A stretch of 64,000 nt of DNA from Arthrobacter agilis (GTDB taxonomy: Bacteria; Actinomycetota; Actinomycetes; Actinomycetales; Micrococcaceae), in NCBI RefSeq assembly GCF_006494655.1, contig NZ_VHIM01000001.1, positions 1 to 64,000 of the forward strand, written 5' to 3'. The notes beneath the pieces were generated by a model. The model was not told the DNA's origin. It ran no database searches and saw only the letters and a program-made list of their open reading frames with translations. The first letter of the stretch is position 1, and each line of letters begins with the position of its first letter. This document shows positions 50,968 to 60,407 of the stretch, piece by piece. Position numbers and translations under genes: made by a program.

Positions 50968-51187
50968 GGTGTGTTCCTGTTCTCGTCGTCTTCCGGCTCC
51001 TGCTCGGCCGCCACTCCCCATTGTCCGCACAACTCGGGGTCGCGCGCAGGATGGCGTCCCCCGACTGAGCTCCGCCCCGCGGACAGGGCGCCGGCGGACG
51101 GCGGGAAGGGCACCGACGGGGGTGGTGCAGGCCCTGCAGGAGGGTGGCGCATGGTGGACCCGGCGCGCGGAACCCTACAATTGCCCC
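50968..51187. promoter_or_regulatory. Divergent gap, DUF3046 / MarR genes; MarR promoter
   Basis: TACAAT (51176-51181) ends six bases before the MarR ATG, a leaderless-type promoter. No palindromic operator for MarR autoregulation was found in the remaining ~200 bp. Confidence 0.5.
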
Positions 51188-51697
51188 ATGAACGCGAAGC
51201 CGAGCACTACCGACTCCGGCCCGGGCCTCATGCCCTCTCCCGGCGACGACGCCGATACGGACGCCGCCATCGAGGCCCTGGAGCAACAGTTGAGCATGCT
51301 GTGGCGCAGGGCCCGGTCGAATTCCTACAAGGTGGCCCGGCGTGTGCATCCGGACATGGAACCGGCTGCCTACGGCTTGCTCGTGATCCTCCAGCGCGAG
51401 GGCTCGATGCGCCTGACGGACATCGCGGCCAGCGTCGGCGTGGGGAAGCCCTCCGTGAGCCGTCAGATCGCGATGCTCGAACAGCTCGGGCTGGTGCGCA
51501 AGGAAGCGGACCCGCTGGACGGACGGGCCCAGTCCATCTCCCTGACCGATGCCGGGACGCGACAGCTCGTGGCCGCACAGACCGCCCGCAAACAGGCGTT
51601 CCACCAGCTCATGGAGGACTGGGAGGTCGAGGACCTCACGCGGCTGGGCACGCTGATCGCACAGCTGAACAGCACCTACACCAAGGACAACTGGTAG
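51188..51697 (+). CDS. MarR-family transcriptional regulator
   Basis: Dimeric winged-helix regulator of 169 aa. The DNA-binding part is MRLTDIAASVGVGKPSVSRQIAMLEQLGLVRKE near residues 75-107, followed by the wing DPLDGRAQSISLT. Flanking helices (EQQLSMLWRRARSNSYK and QAFHQLMEDWEVEDLTRL) form the dimer. The target and ligand are unknown; no obvious target gene is adjacent, since it stands alone with a terminator behind it. The transcript is probably leaderless. Confidence 0.92.
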   Translation: MNAKPSTTDSGPGLMPSPGDDADTDAAIEALEQQLSMLWRRARSNSYKVARRVHPDMEPAAYGLLVILQREGSMRLTDIAASVGVGKPSVSRQIAMLEQLGLVRKEADPLDGRAQSISLTDAGTRQLVAAQTARKQAFHQLMEDWEVEDLTRLGTLIAQLNSTYTKDNW

Positions 51698-51705
51698 TCG
51701 ACAGC

Positions 51706-51741
51706 AGGAAGGCCCGGTCCCTTGCGGGGCCGGGCCTTCCT
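51706..51741. terminator. Bidirectional terminator, MarR gene / clgR
   Basis: AGGAAGGCCCGG (51706-51717) pairs perfectly with CCGGGCCTTCCT (51730-51741), followed on the plus strand by TTG. The flanking genes converge. Confidence 0.85.
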
Positions 51742-51754
51742 TGTCGTGGGGTGA

Positions 51755-52102
51755 CTAGCGGTTCGTGGCCGCGAGTCCCCGACGGAAGTCGTCGTTCAGT
51801 TCGTCGGTCAGGTCGTCCCCAAATTCGCGGGAGAACTCCTGGGGGACGGTATCCGGGATGGATACGCCTTCTGCTTCTGCCAGGCGGTCGCTGACTTCCC
51901 GCAGCATCGAGGAGAGCGGCACCTCGAGTGCACTGCAGATTGATGAGAGGAGTTCAGAGGATGCTTCCTTCTGTCCACGCTCCACCTCGCTGAGGTATCC
52001 GAGGGAAACCCTCGCACTGTGCGATACCTCACGCAGGGTTCGTCCCTGGCGCTGGCGGACGTCGCGGAGGACGTCGCCGATCTCATGGCAAAGAACTACC
52101 AT
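51755..52102 (-). CDS. clgR: ClgR-type transcriptional regulator
   Basis: XRE-type helix-turn-helix regulator of 115 aa. [20 protein letters not shown] and [20 protein letters not shown] (about 7-50) are nearly diagnostic of ClgR, the actinobacterial activator of clpP/clpC proteolysis genes and often a Clp substrate itself. The C-terminal half is acidic ([13 protein letters not shown]). ATG 52102 was chosen because AAGGAG lies six bases upstream; an in-frame upstream extension begins in a tandem repeat. The position next to cinA-pgsA-ftsK fits other actinobacteria. Confidence 0.92.
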   Translation of the reverse strand: MVVLCHEIGDVLRDVRQRQGRTLREVSHSARVSLGYLSEVERGQKEASSELLSSICSALEVPLSSMLREVSDRLAEAEGVSIPDTVPQEFSREFGDDLTDELNDDFRRGLAATNR

Positions 52103-52187
52103 TTTGCGCTCCTTGGGCTTGCGTTGTGCATCATCTGCCAACCCCACATCGCGCCAACGGACCACGCCGTTTACGGATACGGGCTGC

Positions 52188-52217
52188 TTTACCATCTGTT
52201 TCTTTACCATCTGTTTC
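52188..52217. repeat. 15-bp perfect tandem repeat upstream of clgR
   Basis: TTTACCATCTGTTTC occurs twice head to tail (52188-52202, 52203-52217), 86 bp before the clgR start. On the minus strand each unit contains GAAACAGATGGTAAA, including an ATG in the clgR frame. Confidence 0.9.
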
Positions 52218-52327
52218 GCCTTGCTCCCTCATAGATGCGGCGCCCCTGCGGACGGCTGCCCCGATGATGATGACCTGCCCGATCTGCTTGAGCCTTAGTC
52301 GCCAACCCTATCAACGGCCGGCAGTGT

Positions 52328-52846
52328 TTATAACTCGTCCGGTCGGGTGTTTGTTCCCCGGCCGAGTACCTCGAGGAGCTCGACGAGGACGGCGTCGCGG
52401 CTCGCTCTCCGAATCTCGTCGCGACCGCCGGTGAAGTGGTGCGCGTAGGTCTCGGTGTGCGAGGCGGTCGAGATCGCCGTGAAGACGGTGCCCACGGCTT
52501 TCCCCTGGTGGGGTGTGGGCCCGGCGACCCCTGTGGTCGCGACACCGATATCGGCCCCGAGGGCACGGCGTGCGCCCTCCGCCATGGCCGCTGCCACCCG
52601 CGGATCGACTGCGCCGGCGCTGGAGAGCAGTTCCGCGTCGACGTCGAGGAGTTTGTGCTTGACGTCCGCCTGGTAGGCGACTATGCCGCCCTGCAGCACG
52701 GACGAGGCGCCCGGTACATCGGCGAGTGCCGAGGCCACCAGTCCGGCGGTCAGGGACTCGGCTGTCGCCACCGTCAGCCCGAGCCTGACGGCGAGGGCGA
52801 CGACGTCGGCGGCGTCCGCGATGGCGGTGGTCCGGGCCCGGTTCAC
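52328..52846 (-). CDS. CinA C-terminal domain protein (NMN amidase type)
   Basis: Stand-alone C-terminal domain of CinA, 172 aa. Known relatives deamidate nicotinamide mononucleotide. TAESLTAGLVASALADVPGAS near residues 28-48 holds the nucleophilic Ser, and VATTGVAGP near 102 with KAVGTVF near 115 are the other family motifs. The N-terminal MoCF-like half is absent, as is normal for this form. GTG 52846 lies 37 bases after pgsA. The last ~15 residues are variable. The 225 bp between this gene and clgR hold only the 15-bp repeat. Confidence 0.92.
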   Translation of the reverse strand: MNRARTTAIADAADVVALAVRLGLTVATAESLTAGLVASALADVPGASSVLQGGIVAYQADVKHKLLDVDAELLSSAGAVDPRVAAAMAEGARRALGADIGVATTGVAGPTPHQGKAVGTVFTAISTASHTETYAHHFTGGRDEIRRASRDAVLVELLEVLGRGTNTRPDEL

Positions 52847-52883
52847 TGCCTGCCAACCGCTTCCCCGGCGTGCGTCGCGCCCA

Positions 52884-53471
52884 TCACCGTCGGGCGGTCG
52901 CGCGGAGCCGGAGCGCCTGGACGACGTAGTCGACGCCCGTCACGACGGTGATGACCACGGCCGCTGCCATCACGACGGCTGCCGGCCACCACGCCCACGC
53001 GCCGGCGATGGCCTGCAGGGGCACGAGGAACAGCAGGATCGCCACGGTCTGGATCACGGTCTTGAGCTTCCCGCCGCGCGAGGCGGGCATGACGCCGTAC
53101 CGGATGACGGCGAAACGCAACAGGGTGATGCCGAGCTCCCTGACGAGGATCACGAGGGTGACCCACCACCACAGCTCGCCGAGGACGGACAGCAGGATCA
53201 GCGCGGAGCCGATGAGCAGCTTGTCCGCGATGGGGTCGGCGATCTTCCCGAAGTCGGTGATGAGACCCCTGCTCCGGGCGAGGTCACCGTCGAGCTTGTC
53301 CGTGTAGATGGCGATGACGAACGTCGCGACCGCCAGCCACCGGTACAGGCCGGCCCTCCCGTCGTCGAGCAGGAGGAACCAGATGAAGAACGGGACGAGG
53401 AGGATGCGCACGACCGTGAGGACGTTCGCGATGTTCAGCACCGGCACGGCCGGAGTCGGAGAGCTGGTCAC
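52884..53471 (-). CDS. pgsA: CDP-diacylglycerol--glycerol-3-phosphate 3-phosphatidyltransferase
   Basis: Integral membrane enzyme (195 aa) that commits CDP-diacylglycerol to phosphatidylglycerol. The CDP-alcohol phosphotransferase motif DxxDGxxARx8Gx3Dx3D is intact in TDKLDGDLARSRG and DFGKIADPIADK (about residues 57-83). Five or six membrane helices are predicted. GTG 53471 lies six bases after TAGCCT, whose TAG is also the ftsK stop codon, so pgsA may have its own leaderless promoter. Confidence 0.94.
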   Translation of the reverse strand: MTSSPTPAVPVLNIANVLTVVRILLVPFFIWFLLLDDGRAGLYRWLAVATFVIAIYTDKLDGDLARSRGLITDFGKIADPIADKLLIGSALILLSVLGELWWWVTLVILVRELGITLLRFAVIRYGVMPASRGGKLKTVIQTVAILLFLVPLQAIAGAWAWWPAAVVMAAAVVITVVTGVDYVVQALRLRATARR

Positions 53472-53480
53472 GGTGTCAGG

Positions 53481-56357
53481 CTACCTGCCGGTCAGGTTCC
53501 AGGCGTCGGTGTCGCCGTCGTCGTCGGCACCGGGGCCGTCCGCACCATCGTGGTAGTCGACGGCCTGGGCGCGTGAGGCGAGGTCGTCGGCGACGAGGTC
53601 GATGGGCGGCTGGCCGGAGGCCGACGCGGCAGCGGGCTGCGCTGCGGGCTCGTCACCGCGCATCGCGGCCAGCACCGGCTCGAGGTCATCAGGTTTGACC
53701 AGCACGTCGCGGGCCTTGGAACCCTCGGACGGCCCGACGACACCGCGGGACTCGAGCAGATCCATCAGCCTGCCCGCCTTCGCGAAGCCGACCCGCAGCT
53801 TGCGCTGCAGCATGGAGGTGGAGCCGAACTGCGTGGTCACCACGAGCTCGGTGGCCTGCAGGAGGACGTCGAGGTCGTCCCCGATGTCGTCGTCGATCTG
53901 CTTCTTCGGGGCATCGACGGCCACGTCCTCGCGGTAGACGGCCTGCAGCTGGCCCTTGACGTGCTCGACCACGCGATGGATCTCCGACTCGGTGACCCAG
54001 GCGCCCTGCACGCGCATGGGCTTCGAGGCGCCCATGGGCAGGAACAGGGCATCACCCTGGCCGATGAGCTTCTCGGCACCCGGCTGGTCGAGGACCACGC
54101 GCGAGTCCGTGACCGACGAGGTCGCGAACGCCATGCGGGACGGCACGTTGGCCTTGATGAGGCCCGTCACGACGTCGACCGACGGACGCTGCGTGGCCAG
54201 CACGAGGTGGATGCCGGCCGCGCGCGCGAGCTGCGTGATGCGCACGATCGAATCCTCGACGTCGCGCGGGGCCACCATCATGAGGTCGGCGAGCTCGTCC
54301 ACGATCACGAGGAGATACGGGTAGGGCCGCACGACGCGTTTGGAACCCTCGGGCGGAACGACTTTCCCGTTGCGCACGGCCTTGTTGAAGTCGTCGATGT
54401 GCTTGAAGCCGTAGTTGGCGAGATCGTCGTAGCGCGTGTCCATCTCGCGGACCACCCACTGCAGCGCCTCGGCCGCCTTCTTCGGGCTCGTGATGATCGG
54501 GGTGATGAGGTGCGGTACGCCCTCGTACGCCGTGAGCTCCACGCGTTTGGGATCCACCATGACCATGCGCACCTCGTCGGGCGTGGAGCGCATGAGGATC
54601 GACGTGATCATGGAGTTGACGAAGGACGACTTTCCGGCGCCCGTGGCTCCTGCGACGAGGAGGTGGGGCATCTTCGCGAGGTTCGCGACGACGAAGCCTC
54701 CCTCGACGTCCTTCCCGACACCCATGACCATCGGGTGGTCCGTCTTCCGGGCATTGCCGGACCGCAGGACGTCACCGAGGGAGACGGTCTCGCGGTCCGT
54801 GTTCGGGATCTCGATACCGATCGCCGACTTACCCGGGATAGGCGAGAGGATCCGGACGTCCGAACTGGCGACGGCGTAGGAGATGTTCTTGGAGAGGGCC
54901 GTGACGCGTTCCACCTTGGTGCCGGGAGCGAGTTCGATCTCGTAGCGCGTGACGGTCGGGCCGCGGGAGAAGCCCGTGACCTTCGCATCCACGTTGAACT
55001 GGTCCATGGTGTGTGTCAGGGCGGCGACGACGGCGTCGTTCGCCTCGGAGCGTTCCTTGGGCGGAGTGCCGGCAGGCAGGTAGTCCGACGGCGGCAGGGT
55101 GTACGCGACGTCGCCCGCGAGCTGCAGTTGCTCGGTGCGCTGCGGGATGGGTGTCGGCGGTGCCTGCGGCTGGACCGGGGTCGACGGGACGATCATGGCC
55201 TTTGCCGCCGGGACGACGTCGATCGCCTCGGTGGCGCCCTCGGGAGCACGGTCGCGCGACTCGGGTGTCGGGACCCGGGCAGCGCTCGAGCGCTTCAGCT
55301 CCTCCGCTGCGAGCTCCTGCTTCGTGGGCCGGCGCACGCCCGGGGGCACGGCTGCCTCCGCCTCCCGCGCCCGGCGCTCCTCGTCCTCGATGACCGCGCG
55401 CTCGAACGCCTCGTCGCCGACGTAGCCGTCCGCGTCGCCGTGCTCGCCCTCCGTGGGGCGTGGGTCCTTGTCCTTGCCGAACAGTCGCTTGCGCTTCCTC
55501 GGTTCCGCTGCGGCCGTGGCGCCGTGCGTCTCGTAGAGGTAGCTCTGGTCGTGGCCGTCCTCGCGCCTGTGGTCCGCCGCATCCGGGTCCTGGCCCATCA
55601 GGTGCTCGTAGAGGGCGCGGAGCCGCGTCGGGATGTGACGGAACGGGGTCGCGGTGACGATCAGCAGACCGAGGAAGATCGCGACGGACAGGACGACGGC
55701 GACCGGCCAGGCCGTGAGGATGCTGCTCAGCGGGCCGGCGACGAGGAATCCCACGACTCCCCCGGCCCGCCACAGTGCCTCGAGGCCGTCCGCGAGGTCC
55801 GGCCTGCCGCCCACGAGGTGCGCGATCCCGGAGCCCGCGAAGAGGACGACGAGCTGCCCGATGGCGATGCGGTTGTTGGCCCGGTGGCGCTCGGGGTAGC
55901 GGAAGAGCCGCACCGCGCCGACGCCGAGCATGAAGGGCAGGAGCAGGGCCATCCAGCCGAAGGTCCCGCCGGCGCCGGCGTGCACGATGTCCGCGGGCAG
56001 GCCGGTCAAGGCCCACCACTCGACGGCGGCGACGGCAAGGGCGAGCAGGAGCAGGAAGAATCCCGTGCCGTCACGGCGGATCTCCCGCTCGGGGTCGACC
56101 TGGTGACCGAAGGTGCGGACCCCCGAGCCGGCGATGCGCGCCATCGCCATCCAGACTGCGCGCACGGCGCGCAGCGGGAAGGCCGGGCGCTCGTCGTGCT
56201 GGGGTTCCGGGGAGACCGGCACCTGCCGCGTCTTCGCCGGAGCTCGCTGTGCATCCTTGGCGGGCGCCTTGCCGCGACCCGTTCCTGCAGCGGCGGACGC
56301 TCCCTTGCTGCGGGTCTGGTGCTGGCCCCGCGGGGCAGGGGACGTTCGAGTGGCCAT
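53481..56357 (-). CDS. ftsK: DNA translocase FtsK/SpoIIIE
   Basis: Septal DNA pump of 958 aa that clears the chromosome terminus. The N-terminal ~90 residues are basic and disordered, four or five membrane helices lie at about 100-285, and a polar linker reaches ~460. The motor follows: Walker A VAGATGAGKSSF near residue 565, Walker B LLVIVDELADLMM near 685. The C-terminal gamma winged helix that reads KOPS/SRS sites is at about 840-900 (SMLQRKLRVGFAKAGRLMDLLE). A 55-residue acidic tail ends the protein. ATG 56357 lies seven bases after TACCGT, so it may be leaderless. Confidence 0.95.
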   Translation of the reverse strand: MATRTSPAPRGQHQTRSKGASAAAGTGRGKAPAKDAQRAPAKTRQVPVSPEPQHDERPAFPLRAVRAVWMAMARIAGSGVRTFGHQVDPEREIRRDGTGFFLLLLALAVAAVEWWALTGLPADIVHAGAGGTFGWMALLLPFMLGVGAVRLFRYPERHRANNRIAIGQLVVLFAGSGIAHLVGGRPDLADGLEALWRAGGVVGFLVAGPLSSILTAWPVAVVLSVAIFLGLLIVTATPFRHIPTRLRALYEHLMGQDPDAADHRREDGHDQSYLYETHGATAAAEPRKRKRLFGKDKDPRPTEGEHGDADGYVGDEAFERAVIEDEERRAREAEAAVPPGVRRPTKQELAAEELKRSSAARVPTPESRDRAPEGATEAIDVVPAAKAMIVPSTPVQPQAPPTPIPQRTEQLQLAGDVAYTLPPSDYLPAGTPPKERSEANDAVVAALTHTMDQFNVDAKVTGFSRGPTVTRYEIELAPGTKVERVTALSKNISYAVASSDVRILSPIPGKSAIGIEIPNTDRETVSLGDVLRSGNARKTDHPMVMGVGKDVEGGFVVANLAKMPHLLVAGATGAGKSSFVNSMITSILMRSTPDEVRMVMVDPKRVELTAYEGVPHLITPIITSPKKAAEALQWVVREMDTRYDDLANYGFKHIDDFNKAVRNGKVVPPEGSKRVVRPYPYLLVIVDELADLMMVAPRDVEDSIVRITQLARAAGIHLVLATQRPSVDVVTGLIKANVPSRMAFATSSVTDSRVVLDQPGAEKLIGQGDALFLPMGASKPMRVQGAWVTESEIHRVVEHVKGQLQAVYREDVAVDAPKKQIDDDIGDDLDVLLQATELVVTTQFGSTSMLQRKLRVGFAKAGRLMDLLESRGVVGPSEGSKARDVLVKPDDLEPVLAAMRGDEPAAQPAAASASGQPPIDLVADDLASRAQAVDYHDGADGPGADDDGDTDAWNLTGR

Positions 56358-56455
56358 GGTCCTCACGGTACCGGACGCGCCCCCCGAATCGTCGGATCTC
56401 CTCCTCCGGAGGGCTCCCTGGAGGTGGCGGGACCGAGCGGCCCCGCCGACCGGGG

Positions 56456-58156
56456 TCAGGCTTCGAGGACCACGGGGATGATCATCGGCCGGCGGCGGTA
56501 CCGCCGGTTCACCCAGGTCCCGACGATGCGTCGGACCACCTGCTGCAGTTGGTAGGTGGTGTGGTCCTTGTTGTTCATCACCGCCTCTTCGAGGGCCGCG
56601 TTGATCGTCGGCGTGATCTCGTCGAACACGGAGTCGTCCTCGGCGAACCCGCGCGCGTGGATGTCCGGACCGGAGACGATCTTCCCGGTGGTGCGGTTCA
56701 CGACGGTGATGATGGAGATGAAGCCTTCCTCTCCGAGGATCCGGCGGTCCTTGAGATCGGCGTCGGTGATCTCGCCGACGCTGGAACCGTCCACGTAGAC
56801 GAACCCGCATTCGACGGCCCCGACCACGCGCGCCCGGCCGTCCACGAGATCGATCACGGAGCCGTCGTCTGCCAGGAGCACGTTCGCGGCCGGGACGCCG
56901 GTCTGCTGGGCGAGCTTCCCGTTCGCGATCAGGTGACGTGTCTCGCCGTGCACGGGCATGACGTTCTTCGGCCGGAGGATGTTGTAGCAGTAGAGCAGCT
57001 CCCCCGCCGAGGCATGGCCGGAGACGTGCACCTTGGCGTTGCCCTTGTGGACGACGTCGGCGCCGAGCTTCAGCAGGCCGTTGATGACGCGGTATACGGC
57101 GTTCTCGTTCCCGGGGATGAGTGAGGACGCGAGGATCACCGTGTCACCCTTGCCGACGGTGATGCGGTGGTCTCCGTTGGCCATCCGCGAGAGCGCGGCC
57201 ATGGGCTCGCCCTGGGAGCCCGTGGACATGAGGACCACGCGGTCGTCAGGGAGGTCGTCGACGTTCTTGATGTCCACGAGGATGCCGTCCGGCACCTTGA
57301 GGTAGCCGAGCTTCGCGGCGATGGCCATGTTGCGGACCATGGACCGGCCGGCGAAGCAGACGAGCCGCCCGTGGGCGTGCGCGGCGTCGAGCACCTGCTG
57401 CACGCGGTGCACGTGCGAGGAGAAGGAGGCGACGATGATGCGCTTGCGGACCTGGCCGAAGAGGGCCTCGAGCACCGGCCCGATCTCGCGTTCCGCGGTC
57501 GTGAAGCCGGGCACGTCCGCATTGGTGGAATCGACCATGAACAGGTCCACCCCCTCCTCGCCGAGGCGGGCGAAGGCGCGCAGGTCGGTGATGCGGCCGT
57601 CGAGCGGCAGCTGGTCCATCTTGAAGTCACCAGTGTGCAGGACGTTGCCGGCCTCGGTGCGGATGAACACCGCGAGGGCGTCCGGGATCGAGTGGTTGAC
57701 GGCGACGAACTCGCACTCGAAGGGGCCGAACTGCTCGATCTGCCCTTCGGACACGGTGAGGGTATAGGGGCGGATGCGGTGCTCCTGCAGCTTCGCCTCG
57801 ACGAGCGCAAGGGTCAGTTGCGAGCCGATGACCGGGATGTCGGCCTTGAGGCGCAGCAGGTACGGCACCGCGCCGATGTGGTCCTCATGGCCATGCGTCA
57901 GGACCAGCCCGACGACGTCGTCGAGCCTGTCCTCGAGGTAGGAGAAATCGGGCAGGATCAGGTCGACGCCGGGCTGGGTCTCCTCGGGGAACAGGATACC
58001 GCAGTCGACGATCAGGAGTTTGCCGCCGATCTCGAAGACCGCCATGTTGCGGCCGATCTCCCCCAGCCCACCGAGCGGGACCACGCGCAGGGTGCCCGGT
58101 TCGAGGGCCGGCGGCAGGGTGCGCAGCGCGGGCCCGACACCGGCGGTGTCGCTCAT
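56456..58156 (-). CDS. rnj: Ribonuclease J
   Basis: Metallo-beta-lactamase ribonuclease with 5'-exonuclease and endonuclease activity, 566 aa. The zinc motif HGHEDH is at residues 88-93, further metal ligands occur in VNHSIPDA and LHTGDFKMD, and the beta-CASP motifs are in STNAD near 220, ASFSSHVHRVQQ near 255 and SGHASAGELL near 385. The C-terminal domain is near 470-560. Matures rRNA and degrades mRNA in actinobacteria, where RNase E is also usual. ATG 58156 overlaps the dapA stop by four bases. Confidence 0.96.
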   Translation of the reverse strand: MSDTAGVGPALRTLPPALEPGTLRVVPLGGLGEIGRNMAVFEIGGKLLIVDCGILFPEETQPGVDLILPDFSYLEDRLDDVVGLVLTHGHEDHIGAVPYLLRLKADIPVIGSQLTLALVEAKLQEHRIRPYTLTVSEGQIEQFGPFECEFVAVNHSIPDALAVFIRTEAGNVLHTGDFKMDQLPLDGRITDLRAFARLGEEGVDLFMVDSTNADVPGFTTAEREIGPVLEALFGQVRKRIIVASFSSHVHRVQQVLDAAHAHGRLVCFAGRSMVRNMAIAAKLGYLKVPDGILVDIKNVDDLPDDRVVLMSTGSQGEPMAALSRMANGDHRITVGKGDTVILASSLIPGNENAVYRVINGLLKLGADVVHKGNAKVHVSGHASAGELLYCYNILRPKNVMPVHGETRHLIANGKLAQQTGVPAANVLLADDGSVIDLVDGRARVVGAVECGFVYVDGSSVGEITDADLKDRRILGEEGFISIITVVNRTTGKIVSGPDIHARGFAEDDSVFDEITPTINAALEEAVMNNKDHTTYQLQQVVRRIVGTWVNRRYRRRPMIIPVVLEA

Positions 58157-59091
58157 GCGCCCGTGCTACTGCGCGTACCGACGGGGGGAAGCTCCCACCC
58201 CGCCTCGGCGAGATCCGCGCGGAGCGCGGCGATCTCGTGCTCGTCGGCTCCGACGAGCGGCAGCCGCACGACGTCGTTCGGCAGGACTCCCTGCAGGTGC
58301 AGGATGTGCTTGGCGGAGACGGCACCGGGGATGTGGGTCATCACGGCGCGGATGACGGGGTCGAGCTGGAAGTGGATGCGGCGCGCCTCGGCGAAGTCCC
58401 CTGCGGCCGCGGCATCGACGAGCGCGCGGAAGGCCGCGGTCGCGACGTGGGCGCTGACGCTGACGACGCCGACGGCTCCCGCCGCCATCCACGGCAGCGT
58501 GAGACCGTCGTCGCCCGAGTAGACGTCGAGGTCGGTGGACGCGAGGACCCGGGTGACGGCGGCGAAATCGGCCTTCGCGTCCTTCAGCGCGACGATCTTC
58601 GGGTTCTCCGCGAGGCGCAGCATGGTCTCCGTGGCGATGGGGATGCCGGAACGTCCCGGGATGTCGTAGATCATGATCGGCAGGTCGCTCGCGTCGGCGA
58701 CCGCGTCGAAGTGCGCCAGGACACCCGACTGCGTGGGCTTGTTGTAGTACGGCGTCACGACGAGTTGCGCGTGGGCGCCCGCGCGTTCGGCCCGCCGGGC
58801 CATCTCGATCGAGTGCGAGGTGTGATTGGTCCCGGTACCGGCGATCACCCGGGCGCGGTCCCCGACGGTCTCCGCCACCACGCGGTACAGGTCCTCCTTC
58901 TCGGAGTCCTCCAGCGTCGAGGTCTCCCCCGTGGTGCCCGAGACCACCAGCCCGTCGCAGCCGTCGTCCACTAGCCTGGCAGCGAGGGCTGCGGTGGCCT
59001 CGAAGTCGACGGCGCCGTCGGCGGTGAAGGGCGTGACCATCGCGGCCACGAGGGTGCCGAACGGAAGGGAGCGGGAGGGGGTGTCAGCCAT
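58153..59091 (-). CDS. dapA: 4-hydroxy-tetrahydrodipicolinate synthase
   Basis: Condenses pyruvate with aspartate semialdehyde, the first step of the lysine/DAP branch. The 312-aa TIM barrel has the Schiff-base lysine in IVALKDAKAD near residue 172, the catalytic tyrosine in VTPYYNKPTQSG near 143 and VSGTTGETSTL near 51. ATG 59091 lies seven bases after TAACGT (59099-59104), the leaderless spacing. A TTG two codons upstream is unlikely. Coupling with rnj by a 4-base overlap is common in actinobacteria. Confidence 0.97.
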   Translation of the reverse strand: MADTPSRSLPFGTLVAAMVTPFTADGAVDFEATAALAARLVDDGCDGLVVSGTTGETSTLEDSEKEDLYRVVAETVGDRARVIAGTGTNHTSHSIEMARRAERAGAHAQLVVTPYYNKPTQSGVLAHFDAVADASDLPIMIYDIPGRSGIPIATETMLRLAENPKIVALKDAKADFAAVTRVLASTDLDVYSGDDGLTLPWMAAGAVGVVSVSAHVATAAFRALVDAAAAGDFAEARRIHFQLDPVIRAVMTHIPGAVSAKHILHLQGVLPNDVVRLPLVGADEHEIAALRADLAEAGWELPPVGTRSSTGA

Positions 59092-59201
59092 GGACAAAAC
59101 GTTACCCGCTCGGGCGGCTGCCGGGGGGACGGGCAGTCACCGCCCTGCAGCCCTGCCGGGTCCGCCCGGGAGTGCCCGGATGCCTGTGGGACCATGGCTG
59201 G

Positions 59202-60383
59202 ATGCAGACGAAGCCCGCCGCCCGGCGGTTGACCGGGATCGATGCCGCCCGCGGTGTGGCGCTCTTCGGCATGATGAGCACCCACGTCCTCCCGCTCTAC
59301 GTCGCCGGCACCTCCGATGCCTCCTGGACGGCCCTGCTCTTCTCCGGTCGCGCATCGGGCCTCTTCGCCGTCGTCGCCGGTATCGGCCTGGCTCTGCTGA
59401 CCGGCGGCAGGTCCCCCCACCGGGACGCCACACTGTCCGCCGACCGCTCGGGGATCGCCGTCCGGGCGGTGATCATCGCCCTGATCGGCCTGGTCCTCGG
59501 CGGCGTCGAGACGAACATCGCGATCATCCTCTTCCACTACGGCGTGCTCTTCCTGGTCGCTCTCCCGTTCGTGGGCCTCCGCCTGCGGTCCCTGGCCGCG
59601 TGGGCTGCGGGCTGGCTCGTGCTGGCGCCCGCCGCGGCCTACCTCCTGAGGCCTGTCGTCGCGTCCGCCGTCGAACCCGCGAGCCTGGGCGCGAACCCGA
59701 TCTTCGAGCACTTCCTCGTCCCGCAGACGCTCGCCGCGGATGTCTTCCTCACCGGCTATTATCCCGTGCTGCAGTGGCTCGGGTTCATCCTGGTGGGCCT
59801 GGCCATCGGGCGGCTCGATCTCCGACGGCTGCCGGTGCAGCTCGGCCTCCTCGGCGCCGGGCTCGTCGCCGCGGTCGGCGCCAGGCTGCTCAGCGCCTGG
59901 CTGCTCGGCCCCGGCGGGGGCCTGGCGGCGATCCTCCGGACACCCGACGGTGCGAGGTATCCGCTGGAGGCGATGCTCGATGTCGGACTCGCGGGTGTCG
60001 ACCAGTCCGGCTCGTGGTGGTGGCTCGCGGTCAGCGCGCCCCACTCCGGCTCGACGCTGGACCTCGTGCACGTCTCCGGGTGCGCCGGCGCCGTGATCGC
60101 CCTGTGCCTCGTCCTCACGAGGCACTACCCGCAGGCTCTCCTGCCGCTCTCCGCGCCGGGCGCCATGACGCTGACGCTCTACAGCCTGCACGTCTGTGTG
60201 ATGAGCTGGGCCGACCAGCTGGTCCCGCTGCCCGACCCCGTCCAGCTCCTCTGGCTGCAGGTGATCGCCGCGGTGGCCATCGGGATCCTCTTCCAGCGGT
60301 TCCGGTCCCGGGGTCCGCTGGAACTCCTGACCTCAGGGGCCGCCAACGCGGCGCGCGAGGGTCGGGCGGACGCGAGACGCTGA
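59202..60383 (+). CDS. DUF418/acyltransferase-like polytopic membrane protein
   Basis: Membrane protein of 393 aa with about nine or ten hydrophobic segments. The start RRLTGIDAARGVALFGMMSTHV is the hallmark of the DUF1624/YeiB (heparan-glucosaminide acetyltransferase-like) superfamily, and the C-terminal TLTLYSLHVCVMSW belongs to the DUF418-type region. The activity is unknown; acyl transfer to a cell-envelope sugar is a family-level guess. ATG 59202 was selected over an upstream in-frame ATG because it precedes the conserved start. It lies on the opposite strand to the dap genes around it and could be an insertion. Confidence 0.85.
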   Translation: MQTKPAARRLTGIDAARGVALFGMMSTHVLPLYVAGTSDASWTALLFSGRASGLFAVVAGIGLALLTGGRSPHRDATLSADRSGIAVRAVIIALIGLVLGGVETNIAIILFHYGVLFLVALPFVGLRLRSLAAWAAGWLVLAPAAAYLLRPVVASAVEPASLGANPIFEHFLVPQTLAADVFLTGYYPVLQWLGFILVGLAIGRLDLRRLPVQLGLLGAGLVAAVGARLLSAWLLGPGGGLAAILRTPDGARYPLEAMLDVGLAGVDQSGSWWWLAVSAPHSGSTLDLVHVSGCAGAVIALCLVLTRHYPQALLPLSAPGAMTLTLYSLHVCVMSWADQLVPLPDPVQLLWLQVIAAVAIGILFQRFRSRGPLELLTSGAANAAREGRADARR

Positions 60384-60407
60384 CCTCGTGGACCCCCGCG
60401 CGGCGGC

